A DNA stretch of 59,635 nt from the NCBI RefSeq assembly GCF_002154505.1, contig NZ_MUBM01000175.1:1-59635 (forward strand), in the 5' to 3' direction. Made by a program: the position numbers and the translations under genes. The notes beneath the pieces were generated by a model, which searched no databases, was not told the origin of the DNA, and saw only the letters and a program-made list of their open reading frames with translations. Origin of the DNA: Streptomyces carpinensis. Its GTDB lineage: Bacteria; Actinomycetota; Actinomycetes; Streptomycetales; Streptomycetaceae. Below, piece after piece: positions 1 to 8,025 of the stretch. The first letter of the stretch is position 1; every line of letters begins with the position of its first letter.

Positions 1-21
1 GGGACCTGGCGTGCGGGGCGG

Positions 22-1398
22 GTGCCGGTGGTGTCCGGGTTCGCGCGATGGCCCGTCGACGGCTCGCCCAAAGCGGAGGGCAAGGCGCTGCGCAAGCGCG
101 TCGCGCGGTCCGCGCACGCCGCGTTCGAGGCGGACGCCGGCCGCCCGGACGCACTCACGGCCGTCGAGGAGTCCAATCAGGACCGCATCCCCGAGCTGAC
201 GCCGATCCGGGTCGGCCGGATGGCGGCGACACCGTTCGCGTTCCTGCGCGGTTCGGCGGGCCTGATGGCCTACGACCTCGCGCGCGCCCCCATGACCGGC
301 GTCGGCGCCCAGATCTGCGGTGACGCGCACGCGGCCAACTTCGGTCTGTACGCAGACGCCCGCGGCGGCCTGGTGATCGACCTCAACGACTTCGACGAGA
401 CGGTCCACGGTCCCTGGGAGTGGGACCTCAAGCGGCTCGCGGCCTCACTCGTGCTCGCGGGCCGGGAGGCGGGCTGCGACGAGGACAGCTGCCGTGCCGC
501 CGCCCAGGACGCGGTGGGCGCCTACCGGCGCACCATGCGGCTGCTGGCCCGGCTCCCGGTCCTGGACGCCTGGAACGCCATCGCCGACGAGGAACTCGTC
601 TCCCACACCGACGCCCACGACCTGCTCGGCACGCTGGAGCGGGTCTCGGAGAAGGCGCGGGCCAACACCAGCGGGCGCTTCGCGGCCCGCTCGACGGAAC
701 GGGCCGCGGACGGCGGGCGCCGTTTCGTGGACGCCCCTCCGGTCCTGCGGCGGGTGCCGGACGCGCAGGCCGCGGCGGTGGCGGCGTCGCTGGAGCAGTA
801 CCTGACCACGCTCTCGGAGGACCGGCTCCCCCTGCTGGCCCGCCACGCGGTGCACGACGTCGCGTTCCGGGTGGTCGGCACGGGCAGCGTGGGCACGCGG
901 TCGTACGTCGTGCTGTTGCTGGACCACCGCGGTGAGCCCCTGGTGCTGCAGGTGAAGGAGGCCCGGCTGTCGGCGCTGGTGCCGCACCTGGTGACCGCCG
1001 GTTTCGCGACGCCGGAGGTGGACCACGAGGGCCGCCGGGTGGTGCTCGGGCAGAAACGGATGCAGGTGGTCAGCGACATCCTGCTGGGCTGGACGACCGT
1101 GGAGGGCCGGCCGTACCAGGTACGGCAGTTCCGCAACCGCAAGGGCAGCGTCGACCCGGCCGCCCTCCCCGCCGACCAGATCGACGACTACGGCCGGATG
1201 ACCGGCGCGCTCCTGGCCCGGGCACACGCCCACAGCGCGGACCCGCGGCTGATCGCCGGTTACTGCGGCAAGAACGAGGAGCTGGACGAGGCGATGGCCG
1301 CGTTCGCCGTCGCCTACGCCGACCGCACCGAGGCGGACCACGCGGACCTGGTGGCTGCGGTGCGGGCGGGGAGGATCGCGGCCGAGATCGGGGTGTAG
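22..1398 (+). CDS. DUF2252 domain-containing protein
   Basis: A 458-residue soluble protein of the DUF2252 family, which is related in fold to aminoglycoside-phosphotransferase/kinase-like proteins but has no established reaction. Visible family signatures are GDAHAANFG at residues 100-108 and DLNDFDET at 120-127, a His/Asp pair resembling the catalytic and metal-binding motifs of small-molecule kinases, followed by WEWDLKRLAAS. Length is normal for the family. The GTG start used here is uncertain because the frame stays open to the left edge of the window, so the real start may lie outside. It is followed by about 110 bp without a gene. Nothing around it points to a specific substrate. Confidence 0.85.
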   Translation: MPVVSGFARWPVDGSPKAEGKALRKRVARSAHAAFEADAGRPDALTAVEESNQDRIPELTPIRVGRMAATPFAFLRGSAGLMAYDLARAPMTGVGAQICGDAHAANFGLYADARGGLVIDLNDFDETVHGPWEWDLKRLAASLVLAGREAGCDEDSCRAAAQDAVGAYRRTMRLLARLPVLDAWNAIADEELVSHTDAHDLLGTLERVSEKARANTSGRFAARSTERAADGGRRFVDAPPVLRRVPDAQAAAVAASLEQYLTTLSEDRLPLLARHAVHDVAFRVVGTGSVGTRSYVVLLLDHRGEPLVLQVKEARLSALVPHLVTAGFATPEVDHEGRRVVLGQKRMQVVSDILLGWTTVEGRPYQVRQFRNRKGSVDPAALPADQIDDYGRMTGALLARAHAHSADPRLIAGYCGKNEELDEAMAAFAVAYADRTEADHADLVAAVRAGRIAAEIGV

Positions 1399-1508
1399 CC
1401 GACTGGGGCGGGCGCGCCTCTCCGAGGCCGGTGCGGCTTCCGGGAGGTGTAACTCCCTGAGGGATACGGAGGTCCGGTCGTCGGCGGGCGCGGCGCTACG
1501 CTGGTCGG

Positions 1509-2357
1509 GTGACGACCCCGGAAGCTGAGCAGGGTGACGTCGCCGGAGCGGATCGGGCGACGTCACAGGGCGCTGCGGCGCGGCCCGAGGCGCGGTTGGA
1601 GCGGGCCGTGCGGGCCGCCGAGCAGGCGCTCATCGAGTACGAGATCGCGGTGGAGACCTTCCGGGTGGAGGTGGAGAACTTCTCCCGGCTGCACCAGCAG
1701 AGACTCGGCCCCCTCTACGCCCGTCTCGACGAGCTGGAGGCGCAGATCGCCGAGGCCCGGGCCGCGCGCACCGGTGATCCCGAGGACCTGCGCCAGGCAC
1801 AGGAGGCGCGGGCCCGGCTGCAGCCGATCCCCGGCGTCGAGGAACTGCTGCACGGCTGGATGGACGGGGACGGGCTGTTCCCGGAGGCCGTCGCGATGCT
1901 CACCGACCAGCCGGTGCGGCCCCCGCAGCGGGTCCGTCCGAGCGAGGAGGCCCGCAGCCTCTACCGGGAGCTGGCCCGCAAGGCCCACCCCGACCTGGCG
2001 CAGGAGGACGACGAGCGCAAGCGGCGCGAGGAGTTCATCACCCGGGTCAACGCCGCCTACGCCCGTGGCGACGAGGAGGAGCTGCGCCGGCTGGCCGAGG
2101 AGTGGGCCGCCGGCCCCCGGCCCGCCGAGCAGGGGCCGAGCCACAGCGAGGAGCTCTACGCCCGCCTGGAATGGCTCGCCCAGCGCAAGGAGATGCTCAC
2201 GCTCGTCGCCAAGCAGCTGGAGGACAGCGCGATCGCCGCGATGCTCCGGCTGGCACCGGACGACCCCGACGGCCTTCTCGACGAGATCGCCGCACAGCTG
2301 CGCGACGACGTGGCGAAACGGGAGTCGGAGCTGGCGGAGCTGCTGGCCGGCGGCTGA
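1509..2357 (+). CDS. J-domain-like protein with N-terminal coiled coil
   Basis: A 282-residue, highly charged, probably cytoplasmic protein. Residues about 28-108 are rich in Glu/Arg/Ala and Leu and look like a long coiled coil. Residues about 140-200 contain a J-domain-like stretch with the HPD tripeptide (residues 160-162, in RKAHPDLA), the Hsp70-activating motif of DnaJ proteins. It lacks the Gly/Phe region and zinc fingers of full DnaJ, so it is at most a specialised J-protein. The GTG start has a TACGCT box at 1497-1502 exactly six bases upstream and no Shine-Dalgarno, which suggests a leaderless transcript. Partner and client are not visible from context. Confidence 0.75.
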   Translation: MTTPEAEQGDVAGADRATSQGAAARPEARLERAVRAAEQALIEYEIAVETFRVEVENFSRLHQQRLGPLYARLDELEAQIAEARAARTGDPEDLRQAQEARARLQPIPGVEELLHGWMDGDGLFPEAVAMLTDQPVRPPQRVRPSEEARSLYRELARKAHPDLAQEDDERKRREEFITRVNAAYARGDEEELRRLAEEWAAGPRPAEQGPSHSEELYARLEWLAQRKEMLTLVAKQLEDSAIAAMLRLAPDDPDGLLDEIAAQLRDDVAKRESELAELLAGG

Positions 2358-2467
2358 CAGGCTGCCCGGGCTCGACCGGCCCGGGCCCTGCCCGGCGCCC
2401 ATAGCCGCGTGGTGATCGCCCCGGCTCGCGCTTCGGGTGCTCCGTGCGCTTCGGGTAGCGTCGGAGC

Positions 2468-2815
2468 ATGCATTTCGGAGCTGGTGTACCCACGGTCGAG
2501 GTCCAGGACCTCAAGGACGGCGACTTCCTGCTGGACGTCCGCGAGGACGACGAGTGGCAGGCCGGCCACGCCGAGGGGGCACTGCACATCCCCATCAGCG
2601 AGTTCGTGGCCCGCTACGGCGAGCTGACGCAGGCGGCTCCCCAGGACGGGCGGGTTCATGTGATCTGCCGCTCCGGCGGTCGTTCGGCCCAGGTCGCGAT
2701 GTACCTGGTCCAGCAGGGCGTCGACGCGGTGAACGTCGACGGCGGCATGCAGGTGTGGGCGGCCGTGGGCCGGCCCGTCGTGACCGACGAGGGAAAGCCC
2801 GGCCACGTGCTCTGA
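2468..2815 (+). CDS. Rhodanese-like domain protein
   Basis: A 115-residue single rhodanese domain (sulfurtransferase fold). The conserved LLDVRE near residues 21-26 and the active-site loop CRSGGRS with Cys68 are both present, so persulfide chemistry is possible. Stand-alone rhodaneses of this size carry sulfane sulfur to unknown acceptors. The ATG start is preceded by TAGCGT at 2456-2461 with a six-base gap and no ribosome binding site, suggesting a leaderless mRNA and fixing the start. It stands alone between the J-domain-like gene and the DUF5819 gene. Confidence 0.9.
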   Translation: MHFGAGVPTVEVQDLKDGDFLLDVREDDEWQAGHAEGALHIPISEFVARYGELTQAAPQDGRVHVICRSGGRSAQVAMYLVQQGVDAVNVDGGMQVWAAVGRPVVTDEGKPGHVL

Positions 2816-3145
2816 CACGGCCCGGTCCATGCGTCCCCGGACCTCGCGCGGGTGGCGAGTTCGGTGTCGTGCACGGCTGAGCAACCCGCCGCTGCCTTCG
2901 CCGTTCCAGCGCGAAGCCGCGGCTCGTCACCGGCACCGACGTTGATCCTCTGCCTGCGTGCGGGCCGTGTGCACCGCCTCACCGTCATTCGGGCGAAGGC
3001 GGACATCGCGGTACCGAACGTGGTGCGGGTCCGATCGTCGACCGAAGTCGGGGCTGTGCCCGGCGGACGGGTCTGAGTACCGTTCCGTGCGGCGCCGGGG
3101 AGTGGCGCGTGTGGGCAGAGCGGGATCGGGAAACGGGGCGGCGGA
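2816..3145. other. 330-bp intergenic region, no gene seen
   Basis: The region between the rhodanese stop and the DUF5819 start presumably holds the promoter of the DUF5819-HTTM-RNA methyltransferase operon. I see no convincing small gene, strong hairpin or long palindrome. Both strands carry short open frames with the scrambled composition of GC-rich noncoding DNA. Confidence 0.5.
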
Positions 3146-4132
3146 ATGGACGCGCACGACGAGGACTCGAACGCCCCGCACGGGCCGGGCGGGCGGCACG
3201 GGCCGGGTGGGGCTGGCCGGACCGGTGAGCCCGATGCGCCCGGAAGGGCTGATGGGAACGATGAGCTTCGCGGGACCGACGAGCCCCACAGGACCGACGG
3301 GGCCGGTGATCTGCTCAACAGGTCCGACAGGGCCGGTGCGCTGCCCCACGGGACTGACCAGACCGGTGATCTGCCCCCCAGGACGCAGGTGACCGGCCGG
3401 GCCGAGGCGACCGACGTGATGGCCGCCGGCTTCCAGGACACGGACGTCGAACCGCAGGACGGTCCCGAGACACTCGCCGGTACCCGCCTCGGTGTCGCTG
3501 CGCTCTCCCCGCGCTACCAGGTGGGCGTCGCGCTGGCGCTCGCGGCGGTGGCGGCGGTCACCTGTGTGCACCTCGGCATGGTGTTCCTGCACGTCGCACC
3601 CTCGAACACGGTGACGAAGCAGCACGGCAAGGCCATCGACGACTGGATATACCCGGAGTTCGAGCAGAACTGGAAGCTGTTCGCGCCGAACCCGTTGCAG
3701 CAGAACGTCACGGTCCAGGTGCGCGCCGAAACCCGCGCCGCGGACGGCGGCACCGCCACCACCGGCTGGTACGACCTGTCCGCGGAGGACGGCCGGGCCA
3801 TACGCGGCAACCTGCTGCCCAGCCACACCCAGCAGAACCAGCTGCGCCGCGCCTTCGACTACTACGCCGGCACGCACGACAAGGACAACCGCCCGGTGGG
3901 CCTGCGCGGCGCCCTGTCCGAGGAGTACATGCGCCGCATCGTCGTGATGCGTCTGGACCGCGACCACGCGGCCGGCCGGGGCGGCACCCTCGAGCGTGTC
4001 CAGGTCCGCATCCGCACCGCCGCCGTGCCACCGCCCGGGTGGAGCGGGGAGAAGGTGTCGTCCGCGCCCGTGGACCGGGTGCTGCCGTGGTGGACGGTCT
4101 CGGCCGGTGAGGCCGGGGGAGGTGTGCGGTGA
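3146..4132 (+). CDS. DUF5819 family membrane-anchored protein
   Basis: A 328-residue protein. Residues 1-110 are a low-complexity Asp/Gly/Arg/Thr-rich segment, partly encoded by 30-bp tandem repeats. One membrane segment follows at about 125-149, then an extracytoplasmic domain with the family signature WKLFAPNPLQQN and conserved Trp/Tyr residues. DUF5819 has no known activity. The stop overlaps the ATG of the next gene (ATGA-type overlap at 4129), so it is translationally coupled to an HTTM protein; this pairing is one I recognise as recurrent in Streptomyces. The variable repeat tail faces the cytoplasm if the C-terminal domain is outside. Confidence 0.85.
   Translation: MDAHDEDSNAPHGPGGRHGPGGAGRTGEPDAPGRADGNDELRGTDEPHRTDGAGDLLNRSDRAGALPHGTDQTGDLPPRTQVTGRAEATDVMAAGFQDTDVEPQDGPETLAGTRLGVAALSPRYQVGVALALAAVAAVTCVHLGMVFLHVAPSNTVTKQHGKAIDDWIYPEFEQNWKLFAPNPLQQNVTVQVRAETRAADGGTATTGWYDLSAEDGRAIRGNLLPSHTQQNQLRRAFDYYAGTHDKDNRPVGLRGALSEEYMRRIVVMRLDRDHAAGRGGTLERVQVRIRTAAVPPPGWSGEKVSSAPVDRVLPWWTVSAGEAGGGVR
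3291..3380 (+). repeat. Three 30-bp imperfect tandem repeats inside the DUF5819 gene
   Basis: Units begin at 3291, 3321 and 3351, each starting GGWCYGAC and carrying a CCGGTG core, with a partial unit from 3381. Because 30 bp is ten codons the frame is kept, giving ten-residue units of the form (R/G)(T/S)D..(A/T)G.L. The copy number probably varies between strains. Confidence 0.85.
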
Positions 4133-5346
4133 ACCAGCTAGCCCTCTCCGTCTCCCGGGGGATCGCCCGGATCACCGAGGCGGCCCTGGGTCCCTTCCAG
4201 ACGGCCGTCATACGCGTCGGCTTCTCCGCGACCTGGCTGCTGTTCCTGCTGCGTGAGTATCCGCACCGCCAGGAGCTGTACGGCCCCGACGGCCCGTGGA
4301 ACTGGGACCTCGGCCGGCAGCTGACGGGGGACAACGGCGCGTTCACCGCCCTGTTGTGGTTCAGGGGCCAGTTCTGGTTCGAGACCGCCTATGCGCTGGC
4401 CGTGCTCGCGAGCCTGCTGCTGATGCTGGGCTGGCGCACCCGCACGATGTCCGTGCTGTTCATGCTGGGCGTGCTCTCGCTGCAGAACCGCAGCGTGTTG
4501 GTGGGCGACGGCGGCGACAACGTCCTGCACCTGATGTCGCTGTACCTGGTCTTCACCCGCTGCGGCCGGGCGTGGTCGCTCGACGCACGGCGGGCCGGGC
4601 GGATCCGGGCGGCCCGCGCGCGAGGGGAGCGGGTGCCGCCCGACCGGGCGGGTCCCCTGCTGTGGGGCGTCCTCGGAGCGGTCCTCGTCGGGGTCACGGC
4701 GGCGGGCAGGATGCAGGGCGAGTGGCTGGTGCCCGTGCTCCTGTGGGGCGTGTGGGTGGCGCAGGCCCTGCGGTGGGTCGTCGAGCGGCGCGCGAGGTCG
4801 GCCGAGCCGAGGGTCCTGCTCGACGTGATCGCCAACATCATGCACAACGCCGCCCTGTTGGTGATCATGACCGAGGCGTGCCTGATCTACGCGACGGCCG
4901 GCTGGTACAAGATCCAGGGTTCGCGCTGGCAGGACGGCACCGCCGTGTACTACCCGCTCCACCTGGACTACTTCTCGCCCTGGCCGGCCCTGGGCGACCT
5001 GCTGTCCTCCAGCGGGACGATGCTGATGCTCGTCACCTACGGGACGGTGATCGTGCAGGTCGCCTTCCCCTTCACGCTGTTCAACCGGCGAGTGAAGAAC
5101 GTCCTGCTGGTGGCCATGATGACCGAGCACGCCGTGATCGCGGTCGTCCTGGGCCTGCCCTTCTTCTCGCTGGCGATGATCGCGGCGGACTCGGTGTTCC
5201 TGCCGACGTCGTTCCTGCGCCGGCTGGGCGAGGGGGCGGCACGCGCGCGTGCCCGGCTGCCGCGGGGCGGTGGCGGCCGTCCCTCCCCGGAGGAGCCGCG
5301 CTCGCCCGGGGACAGCGAGCCGGCGCGCGTAGGCTTCCCGGCATGA
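4129..5346 (+). CDS. HTTM domain membrane protein (vitamin K carboxylase-like)
   Basis: A 405-residue polytopic membrane protein with several clear transmembrane segments. It belongs to the HTTM superfamily, the membrane domain shared with vitamin K-dependent gamma-carboxylase; visible features include YATAGWYKIQGSRWQDGTA and the following YYPLHLDYFSPWP. It lacks the large lumenal domain of real carboxylases, so its reaction is unknown. The C-terminal 40 residues are Arg/Pro-rich and cytoplasmic. Its ATG overlaps the DUF5819 stop by four bases and its own stop overlaps the next ATG, giving a three-gene coupled operon. A joint role with DUF5819 in an extracytoplasmic modification is inference. 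Confidence 0.85.
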   Translation: MNQLALSVSRGIARITEAALGPFQTAVIRVGFSATWLLFLLREYPHRQELYGPDGPWNWDLGRQLTGDNGAFTALLWFRGQFWFETAYALAVLASLLLMLGWRTRTMSVLFMLGVLSLQNRSVLVGDGGDNVLHLMSLYLVFTRCGRAWSLDARRAGRIRAARARGERVPPDRAGPLLWGVLGAVLVGVTAAGRMQGEWLVPVLLWGVWVAQALRWVVERRARSAEPRVLLDVIANIMHNAALLVIMTEACLIYATAGWYKIQGSRWQDGTAVYYPLHLDYFSPWPALGDLLSSSGTMLMLVTYGTVIVQVAFPFTLFNRRVKNVLLVAMMTEHAVIAVVLGLPFFSLAMIAADSVFLPTSFLRRLGEGAARARARLPRGGGGRPSPEEPRSPGDSEPARVGFPA

Positions 5347-6110
5347 CGGACCCCGCACCCGACCCCGTGCGCGCCTGGCGCCGGCTCGCCGACGCCGCCG
5401 CGCCCACCGTGCTGCTCGACGGCTTCCATGCCCTCAAGCACGCGCTGCGCTTCGGGGCCGAGGTGCCGGTGGCGGTCACCGCCGACCGGCGGGCGGCGCT
5501 CGCCCTCGCCGAAGAGCTGGCCCCGGACGTGCGGGACACCCTGGACGCCCTGCTCGCCGAGGTGCCGCGGGACACGTACGCGTCGCTCGTGCCGCGTCCG
5601 CATCCCACCGCCGTGGCCGCGCTCGCCCTGCGGCCCTCCCGCGAGGCGAATCTGCGGACGCTGGCGCGCACGCCCCGCAGCGCGCCGGTCCTCGTCCTGG
5701 ACCAGCCGCGCAACCTGGGCAACGCGGGTGCGGTGATCCGGCTGGCCGCCGGTTTCGGAGTGACCGGGGTGGTCACCACCGGCACCCTCGACCCCTGGCA
5801 CCCGACGGTGGTGCGCGGCGGGGCGGGGCTGCACTTCGCGACCGCCGTGGAGCGGCTGGCCGTGGACGAGCTCCCGCGCGGGCCGCTGTTCGCGCTCGAC
5901 CCGGAGGGCGAGGACATCCGCGGGCTGAAGCTGCCCGACGACGCGGTGCTCGCCTTCGGCTCCGAGCGCAGTGGTCTGTCCGCCGAGCTGCGGAAGCGCA
6001 CCGACCATCTGGTGGCCCTGCCGATGCGCCCCCAGGTCTCCAGCTACAACCTCGCCACCAGCGTGGCGATGACGCTCTACCACTGGAGTGCGACCGGGGG
6101 CGCACCCTGA
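5343..6110 (+). CDS. TrmH/SpoU family RNA 2'-O-methyltransferase
   Basis: A 255-residue SPOUT-class methyltransferase predicted to transfer methyl from S-adenosylmethionine to a ribose 2'-OH of rRNA or tRNA. The three SpoU motifs are present: NLGNAGAVIR (124-133), FGSERSGLS (205-213) and PMRPQVSSYNLA (227-238), the last two forming the trefoil-knot cofactor site. Residues 1-110 form the usual RNA-binding N-terminal domain. The start is the ATG overlapping the HTTM stop as ATGA; longer upstream reading frames are spurious. The target nucleotide cannot be deduced. Confidence 0.88.
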   Translation: MTDPAPDPVRAWRRLADAAAPTVLLDGFHALKHALRFGAEVPVAVTADRRAALALAEELAPDVRDTLDALLAEVPRDTYASLVPRPHPTAVAALALRPSREANLRTLARTPRSAPVLVLDQPRNLGNAGAVIRLAAGFGVTGVVTTGTLDPWHPTVVRGGAGLHFATAVERLAVDELPRGPLFALDPEGEDIRGLKLPDDAVLAFGSERSGLSAELRKRTDHLVALPMRPQVSSYNLATSVAMTLYHWSATGGAP

Positions 6111-6139
6111 CGGGCGGCCGAGACGGTCGGTGACAGGCC

Positions 6140-7831
6140 CTACGCCTCGCGGCGGACCTCCACGACGCGGAAGCGGTTCGCCACGAACGCGCCGTCGCAC
6201 AGGGCCGCGTTGGCCGCCGGGTTGCCGCCGGAGCCGTGGAAGTCGGAGAAGGCGGCCGTCTGGTTGACGTACACCCCGCCGATGAGGTTCAGCGACAGCT
6301 GGGCGGCCTCCTCCAGGCACACCTCCTGCACCGCCCGCTCGACCTCCTCGTCGGTCGTGTAGGCGCCCACCGTCATGGCGCCCTTGTCGCGGATCGTGCG
6401 CCGCAGCAGCTCCACCGCGTCGGCGGCCGAGTCGACGGCGACGGCGAAGGAGACGGGGCCGAAGCACTCGCTCATGTAGGCGGCCTCGTCGTCCGGCTTG
6501 GCGCCGTCCAGCTTCACGATCACCGGCGTACGGACGACCGCGCCCGGGAAGTCGGGGTTGGCGACCTCGCGGGATGCGAGGGCGACCTCACCGAGGGCCG
6601 CCGCGGCCTCCAGACGGGCCTTGACGTCCGGGTTGACGATCGCGCCGAGCAGGGCGTTCGCCCGTGCGTCGTCGCCGAGCAGGCCCTCGACCGCCTTCGC
6701 GAGGTCGGCCGCCACCTCGTCGAAGGACTTGGGTCCCTCGTCGGTGCGGATGCCCGCCCGGGGGATCAGCAGGTTCTGCGGGGTGGTGCACATCTGGCCG
6801 CTGTACAGGGACAGCGAGAAGGCCAGGTTGGAGAGCATCCCCTTGTAGTTGCCGGTGGACTCCACGAGCACCGTGTTGACGCCGGCCTTCTCGGTGTAGA
6901 CCTGAGCCTGGCGGGCGTTGGCCTCCAGCCAGTCGCCGAAGGCCGTCGAGCCCGTGTAGTCGATGATCCTGATCTCCGGGCGGGTGGCGAGCGTCTTGGC
7001 GATGCCCTCGCCCTGGCGCTCGGCGGCGAGCGCGACCAGGTTCGCGTCGAAGCCCGCCTCGGTCAGCACCTCGCGGGCGATCTTCACCGTGAGCGCGAGC
7101 GGCAGCACCGCGCGCGGGTGCGGCTTGACCAGGACCGCGTTGCCGGTGGCCAGGGAGGCGAACAGGCCCGGGTAGCCGTTCCACGTCGGGAAGGTGTTGC
7201 ATCCGATGACCAGGGCGACGCCCCGGGGGACCGGCGTGAAGTTCTTGGTGAGGACGAGCGGGTCGCGCTTGCCCTGCGGCTTGGTCCACTCGGCGGTCTC
7301 GGGCGTGCGGACCTGCTCCACGTACGCGTACGCCACCGCCTCCAGGCCGCGGTCCTGGGCGTGCGGGCCGCCCGCCTGGAACGCCATCATGAAGGCCTGG
7401 CCGGAGGTGTGCATGACCGCGTGCGCGAACTCGTGCGCCCGGTCGCTGATCCGCTTGAGGATCTCCAGGCAGACCACGGCGCGGATCTCCGCGCCCGCGT
7501 CGCGCCACGCGCCCTGGCCGGCCTTCATGGCGGGCAGCAGCACGTCGATGTCCGCGTGCGGGTACGTCACGCCCAGCTCGATGCCGTACGGCGAGATCTC
7601 GCCGCCCACCCAGTCGTCCGTGCCGGGCTGGCCGAGGTCCAGGCGAGTGCCCAGGAGGGCGTCGAAGGCCGCCTTGCCGGCGGCCGCGTCCAGGCTGCCG
7701 TGCTCCCCGTAGGCCTTGGGGTGCTCGGGGTGGGGCGACCAGTACGCGCGCGTGCGGATCGCTTCCAGGGCCTGGTCGAGAGTGGGCCGGTGGCGGGCGA
7801 TCAGCTCGTGCGTGGTCAGTTCGGCGGCCAT
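6140..7831 (-). CDS. paaN: PaaN-type aldehyde dehydrogenase (phenylacetate catabolism)
   Basis: A 563-residue aldehyde dehydrogenase-fold protein of the PaaN family, associated with phenylacetyl-CoA catabolism and assigned to oxidation of the ring-opened aldehyde intermediate. Visible features are GCNTFPTWN (210-218), the cofactor-binding TGNAVLVKPHP segment (229-239), and the catalytic cysteine in GQMCTTPQN (Cys348). Unlike PaaZ it has no C-terminal hydratase domain. It is transcribed divergently from the 3-hydroxyacyl-CoA dehydrogenase gene, and the shared 194-bp region carries a PaaR-like operator. No other paa ring-oxygenase genes lie in the window, so part of the pathway is encoded elsewhere. 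Confidence 0.88.
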   Translation of the reverse strand: MAAELTTHELIARHRPTLDQALEAIRTRAYWSPHPEHPKAYGEHGSLDAAAGKAAFDALLGTRLDLGQPGTDDWVGGEISPYGIELGVTYPHADIDVLLPAMKAGQGAWRDAGAEIRAVVCLEILKRISDRAHEFAHAVMHTSGQAFMMAFQAGGPHAQDRGLEAVAYAYVEQVRTPETAEWTKPQGKRDPLVLTKNFTPVPRGVALVIGCNTFPTWNGYPGLFASLATGNAVLVKPHPRAVLPLALTVKIAREVLTEAGFDANLVALAAERQGEGIAKTLATRPEIRIIDYTGSTAFGDWLEANARQAQVYTEKAGVNTVLVESTGNYKGMLSNLAFSLSLYSGQMCTTPQNLLIPRAGIRTDEGPKSFDEVAADLAKAVEGLLGDDARANALLGAIVNPDVKARLEAAAALGEVALASREVANPDFPGAVVRTPVIVKLDGAKPDDEAAYMSECFGPVSFAVAVDSAADAVELLRRTIRDKGAMTVGAYTTDEEVERAVQEVCLEEAAQLSLNLIGGVYVNQTAAFSDFHGSGGNPAANAALCDGAFVANRFRVVEVRREA

Positions 7832-7920
7832 GCGGGACCAACTCCTTGTCTCAAGAGCTCCTCGTCGAGCTCATGACCTGGCAGAAACATGGGCAGGGAC
7901 AGCCGGTCAGAGTTAGAGTA

Positions 7921-7937
7921 ACCGAACGATCGGTCGG
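7921..7937. promoter_or_regulatory. PaaR-like TetR operator between paaN and paaH
   Basis: ACCGAACGATCGGT at 7921-7934 fits the ACCG-NN-CG-NN-CGGT core that I recall for the Corynebacterium PaaR regulator, and the wider 7922-7937 is palindromic apart from one base pair. It lies about 90 bp from each of the two divergent start codons, next to a minus-strand TACTCT -10-like box. The adjacent TetR gene is the natural binder; this is inference. Confidence 0.75.
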
Positions 7938-7944
7938 GGCAAGT

Positions 7945-7998
7945 GGTCCGCCGCGTCTGTGGAAAAGTCGGACCAGAGGGGGTCCGCCGCATCTGTGG
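7945..7998 (+). repeat. 18-bp direct repeat upstream of paaH
   Basis: GGTCCGCCGCGTCTGTGG at 7945-7962 recurs at 7981-7998 with one mismatch, a 36-bp period. The first copy also forms an inverted repeat with CGGACC at 7969-7974. It sits between the PaaR-like operator and the paaH ribosome binding site, so it could be a second regulator's site or untranslated-leader structure. Confidence 0.7.
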
Positions 7999-8025
7999 GA
8001 AACGCCGTGCGGGAGGATCGCGCAC

